Positions 56,201 to 64,000 of a DNA stretch of 64,000 nt are shown one piece after another. The notes beneath the pieces were generated by a model. It searched no databases and was not told the DNA's origin. It saw nothing but the letters and a program-made list of their open reading frames with translations. Both the position numbers and the translations under genes were made by a program. This DNA comes from Corallium rubrum (lineage: Eukaryota; Cnidaria; Anthozoa; Scleralcyonacea; Coralliidae). Where the stretch lies: positions 4,017,753 through 4,081,752 of the forward strand of contig OZ036017.1 of the NCBI GenBank assembly GCA_964035015.1. The letters are read 5' to 3'. Positions within the stretch are counted from its first letter, which is position 1. Every line of letters starts with the position of its first letter.

Positions 56201-59200
56201 AATCGCAAGGTCGTGGGTTCAATTCCTGCCGGAGGGCCTGTGTAGTTGCATTTTTCGCAACTGCTCCCGGTTTGGTCTTAAAATGTATATATTCTACACT
56301 CGAATTTTCCTTCACCCTAAATCCTTAGAACATGCTATGTAATCGAGTGAAATGCCCAATATCACTTATAATATACCCAATTCTCTCCTGGCATTACTAC
56401 CTCATTATATATACAGAACTCGCGATCAAGCTCTCGGCAACGGCCTCCGTGGCTCAGTGGTCAGAGCATTGCACTAGAATCGCAAGGTCGTGGGTTCAAT
56501 TCCTGCCGGAGGGCCTGTGTAGTTGCATTTTTCGCAACTGCTCCCGGTTTGGTCTTAAAATGTATATATTCTACACTCGAATTTTCCTTCACCCTAAATC
56601 CTTAGAACATGCTATGTAATCGAGTGAAATGCCCAATATCACTTATAATATACCCAATTCTCTCCTGGCATTACTACCTCATTATATATACAGAACTCGC
56701 GATCAAGCTCTCGGCAACGGCCTCCGTGGCTCAGTGGTCAGAGCATTGCACTAGAATCGCAAGGTCGTGGGTTCAATTCCTGCCGGAGGGCCTGTGTAGT
56801 TGCATTTTTCGCAACTGCTCCCGGTTTGGTCTTAAAATGTATATATTCTACACTCGAATTTTCCTTCACCCTAAATCCTTAGAACATGCTATGTAATCGA
56901 GTGAAATGCCCAATATCACTTATAATATACCCAATTCTCTCCTGGCATTACTACCTCATTATATATACAGAACTCGCGATCAAGCTCTCGGCAACGGCCT
57001 CCGTGGCTCAGTGGTCAGAGCATTGCACTAGAATCGCAAGGTCGTGGGTTCAATTCCTGCCGGAGGGCCTGTGTAGTTGCATTTTTCGCAACTGCTCCCG
57101 GTTTGGTCTTAAAATGTATATATTCTACACTCGAATTTTCCTTCACCCTAAATCCTTAGAACATGCTATGTAATCGAGTGAAATGCCCAATATCACTTAT
57201 AATATACCCAATTCTCTCCTGGCATTACTACCTCATTATATATACAGAACTCGCGATCAAGCTCTCGGCAACGGCCTCCGTGGCTCAGTGGTCAGAGCAT
57301 TGCACTAGAATCGCAAGGTCGTGGGTTCAATTCCTGCCGGAGGGCCTGTGTAGTTGCATTTTTCGCAACTGCTCCCGGTTTGGTCTTAAAATGTATATAT
57401 TCTACACTCGAATTTTCCTTCACCCTAAATCCTTAGAACATGCTATGTAATCGAGTGAAATGCCCAATATCACTTATAATATACCCAATTCTCTCCTGGC
57501 ATTACTACCTCATTATATATACAGAACTCGCGATCAAGCTCTCGGCAACGGCCTCCGTGGCTCAGTGGTCAGAGCATTGCACTAGAATCGCAAGGTCGTG
57601 GGTTCAATTCCTGCCGGAGGGCCTGTGTAGTTGCATTTTTCGCAACTGCTCCCGGTTTGGTCTTAAAATGTATATATTCTACACTCGAATTTTCCTTCAC
57701 CCTAAATCCTTAGAACATGCTATGTAATCGAGTGAAATGCCCAATATCACTTATAATATACCCAATTCTCTCCTGGCATTACTACCTCATTATATATACA
57801 GAACTCGCGATCAAGCTCTCGGCAACGGCCTCCGTGGCTCAGTGGTCAGAGCATTGCACTAGAATCGCAAGGTCGTGGGTTCAATTCCTGCCGGAGGGCC
57901 TGTGTAGTTGCATTTTTCGCAACTGCTCCCGGTTTGGTCTTAAAATGTATATATTCTACACTCGAATTTTCCTTCACCCTAAATCCTTAGAACATGCTAT
58001 GTAATCGAGTGAAATGCCCAATATCACTTATAATATACCCAATTCTCTCCTGGCATTACTACCTCATTATATATACAGAACTCGCGATCAAGCTCTCGGC
58101 AACGGCCTCCGTGGCTCAGTGGTCAGAGCATTGCACTAGAATCGCAAGGTCGTGGGTTCAATTCCTGCCGGAGGGCCTGTGTAGTTGCATTTTTCGCAAC
58201 TGCTCCCGGTTTGGTCTTAAAATGTATATATTCTACACTCGAATTTTCCTTCACCCTAAATCCTTAGAACATGCTATGTAATCGAGTGAAATGCCCAATA
58301 TCACTTATAATATACCCAATTCTCTCCTGGCATTACTACCTCATTATATATACAGAACTCGCGATCAAGCTCTCGGCAACGGCCTCCGTGGCTCAGTGGT
58401 CAGAGCATTGCACTAGAATCGCAAGGTCGTGGGTTCAATTCCTGCCGGAGGGCCTGTGTAGTTGCATTTTTCGCAACTGCTCCCGGTTTGGTCTTAAAAT
58501 GTATATATTCTACACTCGAATTTTCCTTCACCCTAAATCCTTAGAACATGCTATGTAATCGAGTGAAATGCCCAATATCACTTATAATATACCCAATTCT
58601 CTCCTGGCATTACTACCTCATTATATATACAGAACTCGCGATCAAGCTCTCGGCAACGGCCTCCGTGGCTCAGTGGTCAGAGCATTGCACTAGAATCGCA
58701 AGGTCGTGGGTTCAATTCCTGCCGGAGGGCCTGTGTAGTTGCATTTTTCGCAACTGCTCCCGGTTTGGTCTTAAAATGTATATATTCTACACTCGAATTT
58801 TCCTTCACCCTAAATCCTTAGAACATGCTATGTAATCGAGTGAAATGCCCAATATCACTTATAATATACCCAATTCTCTCCTGGCATTACTACCTCATTA
58901 TATATACAGAACTCGCGATCAAGCTCTCGGCAACGGCCTCCGTGGCTCAGTGGTCAGAGCATTGCACTAGAATCGCAAGGTCGTGGGTTCAATTCCTGCC
59001 GGAGGGCCTGTGTAGTTGCATTTTTCGCAACTGCTCCCGGTTTGGTCTTAAAATGTATATATTCTACACTCGAATTTTCCTTCACCCTAAATCCTTAGAA
59101 CATGCTATGTAATCGAGTGAAATGCCCAATATCACTTATAATATACCCAATTCTCTCCTGGCATTACTACCTCATTATATATACAGAACTCGCGATCAAG

Positions 59201-59369
59201 CTCTCGGCAACGGCCTCCGTGGCTCAGTGGTCAGAGCATTGCACTAGAATCGCAAGGTCGTGGGTTCAATTCCTGCCGGAGGGCCTGTGTAGTTGCATTT
59301 TTCGCAACTGCTCCCGGTTTGGTCTTAAAATGTATATATTCTACACTCGAATTTTCCTTCACCCTAAAT

Positions 59370-59384
59370 CCTTATTCCACCTTA
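59370..59384 (+). repeat. Right copy of the 15-bp direct repeat flanking the array
   Basis: CCTTATTCCACCTTA, identical to 37867-37881. Its first five bases are also the last bases of the repeat unit (ATCCTTA), so the exact end of the inserted sequence is ambiguous by about 5 bp. Confidence 0.65.
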
Positions 59385-62300
59385 GACCGCCTTAGACCAC
59401 CTTACACCACCTTACACTACCTTAGACCACCTTAACCCATCTTAAACCACCTTAGACCACCTTATCCCACCTTACACCACCTTAGACCAACTTAACCCAC
59501 CTTAGACCACCTTACACCACCTTACACCACCTTAACCCACCTTAGCCCACCTTAGCCCACCTTAGTCCACCTTAGCCCACCTTAGCCCACCTTACACCAC
59601 CTTACATCACATTAGTCCACCTTAACCCACCTTAGCCCACCTTACACCACCTTAGTCCACCTTACACCAACTTAGACAACCTTCGCCCGCCTTATACCAC
59701 CTTAGACCACCTTAGCCCACCTTAGACCACCTTAGCCCACTTTAGCCCATCTTAGCCCACCTTATTCCACCTTAGACCGCCTTAGACCACCTTACACCAC
59801 CTTACACTACCTTAGACCACCTTAACCCACCTTAAACCACCTTAGACCACCTTATCCCACCTTACACCACCTTAGACCAACTTAACCCACCTTAGACCAC
59901 CTTACACCACCTTACACCACCTTAACCCACCTTAGCCCACCTTAGCCCACCTTAGTCCACCTTAGCCCACCTTAGCCCACCTTACACCACCTTACATCAC
60001 ATTAGTCCACCTTAACCCACCTTAGCCCACCTTACACCACCTTAGTCCACCTTACACCAACTTAGACAACCTTCGCCCGCCTTATACCACCTTAGACCAC
60101 CTTAGACCATCTTAGACCACCTTAGACCACCTTAGTCCACCTTACACCAGCTTAGACCACCTTAGCGCACCTTAGCCCACCTTAGACCACCTTAGCCAAC
60201 CTTAGACAACCTTAGCCCACCTTAGATCACCTTAGCCCACCTTAGCCCACCTTAGCCCACCTTAGCCCACCTTACACCAACTTAGCACACCTTAGCCCAC
60301 CTTAGCCCGCCTTATACCACCTTAGAACACCTTAGACCACGTTAAAACACCTTAGGCCACCTTAGCGCACCTTAGCCCACCTTAGCCCACCTTAACCCAT
60401 CTTAGCCCACCTTAGACCGCTTTAGCCCACCTTAGACAACCTTAGCCCACCTTAGCCCACGTTAGCCCACCTTAGCCCACCTTAGCCCACCTTAGACCAC
60501 CTTAGACCACCTTAACCCACCTTAGATCACCTTAGCCCACGTTAGCCCACCTTTGACCATCTTAGCCAACCTTAGCCCACCTTAACCCACCTAACACCAC
60601 CTTAACCCACCTTAGCCCACCTTAAACCACCTTAGACGACCTTAGCCCACCTTAGCCCACCTTAGCCCACCTTAGCCCACCTTAGCCCACCTTAGCCCAC
60701 CTTAGCCCACCTTAGCCCACCTTAGCCCACCTTAGACCACCTTAGCCCACCTTAGATCACCTTAGCCCACCTTAGCCCACCTTTGACCATCTTAGCCAAC
60801 CTTAGCCAACCTTAACCCACCTAACACCACCTTAGCCCATCTTAGCCCACCTCAGACCACGTTAGCCCACCTTAGCCCACCTTAGCCCACCTTACACCAC
60901 CTTAGCCCACCTTAGCCCGCCTTAGACCACCTTAGCCCACCTTAGACCACCTTAGCCCACCTTAGCCTACCTTAGACCACCTTAGACCACCTTAGACCAC
61001 CTTAGCCCACCTTACACCACCTTAGCCCACCTTAGCCCACCTTAGCCCACCTTAGACCACCTTAGCCCACTTTAGCCCATCTTAGCCCACTTTATTCCAC
61101 CTTAGACCGCCTTAGACCACCTTACACCACCTTACACTACCTTAGACCACCTTAACCCACCTTAAACCACCTTAGACCACCTTATCCCACCTTACACCAC
61201 CTTAGACCAACTTAACCCACCTTAGACCACCTTACACCACCTTACACTACCTTAGACCACCTTAACCCACCTTAAACCACCTTAGACCACCTTATCCCAC
61301 CTTACACCACCTTAGACCAACTTAACCCACCTTAGCCCACCTTACACCACCTTAGTCCACCTTACACCAACTTAAACAACCTTCGCCCGCCTTATACCAC
61401 CTTAGACCACCTTAGACCACCTTAGTCCACCTTACACCAGCTTAGACCACCTTAGCGCACCTTAGCCCACCTTAGACCACCTTAGCCAACCTTAGACAAC
61501 CTTAGCCCACCTTAGATCACCTTAGCCCACCTTAGCCCACCTTAGCCCACCTTAGCCCACCTTACACCAACTTAGCACACCTTAGCCCACCTTAGCCCGC
61601 CTTATACCACCTTAGAACACCTTAGACCACGTTAGACCACCTTGGGCCACCTTAGCGCACCTTAGCCCACCTTAGCCCACCTTAACCCATCTTAGCCCAC
61701 CTTAGACCGCTTTAGCCCACCTTAGACAACCTTAGCCCACCTTAGCCCACGTTAGCCCACCTTAGCCCACCTTAGCCAACTTTAGACCACCTTAAACCAC
61801 CTTATACCACCTTATACAACCTTAGACCACCTTAGCCCACCTTACACCACCTTACACCACCTTAGCCAACCTTAGCCTACCTTAGCCCACCTTAACCCAC
61901 CTTACACCACCTTAGCCCACCTTAGCCCATCTTAGGCCACCTTAGCCAACCTTAGCCCCGCTTAGCCCACCTTAGCCCACCTTAGCCCACCTTAGCCCAC
62001 CTTACACCACCTTAGCCACACTTTAGCCCACCTTAGCCCACCTTAGACCACCTTAGCCCACCTTAGCCCACCTTTGACCATCTTAGCCCACCTTAGGCCA
62101 CCTTAACCCAGCTAACACCACCTTAACCCACCTTAGCCCACCTCAGACCACTTTAGCCCACCTTAGCCCACCTTACACCACCTTAGCCCACCTTAGCCCG
62201 CCTTAGACCACCTTAGCCCACCTTAGACCACCTTAGCCCACCTTAGACCACCTTAGACAACCTTAGACCACCTTAGCCCACCTTACACCACCTTAGCGCA

Positions 62301-64000
62301 CCTTAGCCCACCTTAGCCCACCTTAGACCACCTTAGCCCACCCTAGCCCACGTTAGCCCACCTTACACAACTTTAGCCAACCTTAGCCCACCTTAGCCCA
62401 CCTTACACCGACTTAGCCCATCTTAGCCCACCTTAGACCACCTTAGCCCACCTTAGACCACCTTAGACCACCTTATCCCACCTTACACCACCTTAGCCCA
62501 CCTTATACCACCTTAGCCCACCTTAGACCACCTTAGCCCACCTTAACCCACCTTAGCCCACCTTAGCCCACCTTAGCCCACCTTAGACCACCTTAGCCCA
62601 CTATAGACCACCTTAGCCAACCTTAGGCCACCTTAGCCCGCCTTAGCCCACCTTAGCCCACCTTAGACCACCTTAGCCCACCTTGCGCCGACTTAGCCCA
62701 TCTTAGCCCACCTTAGACCACCTTAGCCCACCTTAGACCACCTTAGACCACCTTAGCCCACCTTACACCGACTTAGCCCATCTTAGCCCACCTTAGACCA
62801 CCTTAGCCCACCTTAGACCACCTTAGACCACCTTATCCCACCTTACACCACCTTAGCCCACCTTATACCACCTTAGCCCACCTTAGACCACCTTAGCCCA
62901 CCTTAACCCACCTTATACCACCTTAGCCCACCTTAGACCACCTTAGCCCACCTTAACCCACCTTAGCCCACCTTAGACCACCTTAGCCCACCTTAGACCA
63001 CCTTAGCCCACCTTAGGCCACCTTAGCCCGCCTTAGCCCACCTTAGCCCACCTTAGACCACCTTAGCCCACCTTGCACCACCTTTCACCACCTTAGCCCA
63101 ACTTACCCCACCTTAGCGCACCTTAGCGCACCTTAGACCACCTTAGCCCACCTTAACCCACCTTAGCCCACCTTAGACCACCTTAGACCACCTTAGACCA
63201 CCTCAACCCACCTTACACCACCTTTGCCCACCTTAGCCCACCTTAGCCCACCTTAGCCCACCTTAGCCCACCTTAGACCACCTTAGACCTCCTTAGACCA
63301 CCTTAGACCACCTTAGCGCACCTTAGCCCACCTTAGCCCACCTTAGCCCACCTTAGCCCACCTTAACCCACCTTAGCCCACCTTAGCCCAACTTAGCCCA
63401 CCTTAGACCACCTTAGACCTCCTTAGACCACCTTATCCCACCTTAGCCCACTTTAGCCCACCTTACACCACCTTAGCCCACCTTAGCCCACCTTAGTCCA
63501 CCTTAGACCACCTTAGACCACCTTAGCCCACCTTAGACCACCTTGGACCACCTTAGAGCACCTTAGCCCACCTTACACCAACTTACACCACCTTACACCA
63601 CCTTAGCCCACCTTAGCCCACCTTAGCGCACCTTAGACCACCTTAGCCCACCTTAGCCCACCTTACACCACCTTAGCCCACCTTAGCCCACCTTAGACCA
63701 CCTTAGCCCACCTTAGACCACCTTAGACCACCTTAGCCCACCTTACACCAACTTACACCACCTTACACCACCTTAGCCCACCTTAGCCCATCTTAGGCCA
63801 GCTTAGCCCACCTTAGCCCACCTTAGCCCACCTTAGCCCACCTTAGCCCACCTTAGCCCACCTTAGACCACCTTAGCCCACCTTAGATCACCTTAGCCCA
63901 CCTTAGCCCACCTTTGACCATCTTAGACCACCTTAGCCCATCTTAACCCACCTAACACAACCTTAGCCCACCTTAGCCCACCTCAGACCACCTTAGCCCA
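59375..64000. repeat. 10-bp minisatellite, right block, continuing to the window edge
   Basis: The same decamer family and the same higher-order blocks as the left side; the marker TTATTCCACC recurs near 59372, 59762 and 61091. It continues the block interrupted at 37,881 without loss. Segment 62,341-62,440 is the empty-site paralogue of the foldback insertion at 23,531. The array has no end within the window. Confidence 0.97.

Larger units (their letters stand above)
38045..59374 (+). repeat. 77-copy tandem array of a 277-bp tRNA-like unit
   Basis: Full units start at 38045, 38322, 38599 and so on, up to 59098. The total of 21,330 bp equals 77 x 277 plus one base. By eye the units are identical except for one inserted T near 43207. 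Each has about 115 bp of upstream sequence (beginning GAACATGCTATG), a tRNA-like domain of about 73 bp and about 89 bp of tail ending CTAAATCCTTA. An open 95-codon frame spans each unit boundary, but 277 is 1 mod 3 and the stop recurs in each unit, so it is a by-product. The homogeneity implies very recent amplification, ongoing homogenisation, or assembly collapse or expansion. The tail and the internal Pol III promoter suggest a tRNA-derived SINE origin. Confidence 0.95.

Noticed and set aside
37879-59374. CRISPR-like array
   Set aside because: The whole 277-bp period is identical, with no variable spacers, in a eukaryotic context with no cas genes.
38049-59395. Repeated 95-codon open frame in every 277-bp unit, as a multicopy gene family
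   Set aside because: The frame spans the unit boundary, its stop lies just after the next unit's ATG, and it covers the tRNA-like domain. Its repetition follows from identical DNA, not from coding constraint.

Overview
The window looks like metazoan nuclear DNA, most plausibly from a cnidarian such as an anthozoan. This rests on spliced GT-AG exons of a DUF6589-type gene, a Helentron whose helicase carries a LINE-like endonuclease, a Penelope-like element with a GIY-YIG domain, a CR1/L2-like LINE, and Polinton-like (Maverick-type) capsid, packaging-ATPase and polymerase-B remnants. The species is inferred from the kinds of elements, not proven. I see no intact single-copy host gene.

The left third (1-21,255) is a graveyard of mobile elements. 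In order it holds: a broken tyrosine-recombinase fragment (minus, running off the left edge); AT-rich DNA with three or four diverged ~200-bp tandem units; a 5'-truncated LINE (minus); a frameshifted Rep-helicase-endonuclease gene of a Helentron (minus) whose N-terminus is a run of nine 19-residue repeats; a 3' scrap of a Polinton-type polymerase B (minus); a four-exon DUF6589-family pseudogene (plus); a Polinton/adintovirus-like block of capsid-like protein, packaging ATPase and two small ORFs (plus); and a Penelope-like element (minus) bounded on both sides by AT-dinucleotide tracts.

The right two thirds (21,256-64,000) hold no protein genes. A 10-bp minisatellite (consensus CTTAGCCCAC) fills 21,256-37,878 and 59,375-64,000 and is organised into larger blocks of about 0.4-1.6 kb. 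Two things interrupt it. At 23,531-23,824 lies a 294-bp foldback/MITE element, for which an empty paralogous site is visible at about 62,341-62,440. At 37,879-59,374 lies a 21.5-kb array of 77 almost identical 277-bp units. Each unit carries a tRNA-like domain with exact matches to the Pol III A-box and B-box consensus and a downstream T5 run. The array begins with an inverted 44-bp piece joined to a truncated unit and is flanked by a 15-bp direct repeat of the minisatellite. Together these suggest a retroposed tRNA-derived (SINE-like) sequence, perhaps inserted by twin priming, that was then amplified in tandem inside a minisatellite. This array is the most unusual object in the window.

The sequence shows no pathway-level cooperation between genes. 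What links the regions is insertion: elements lie inside or against one another, and several junctions are still readable.
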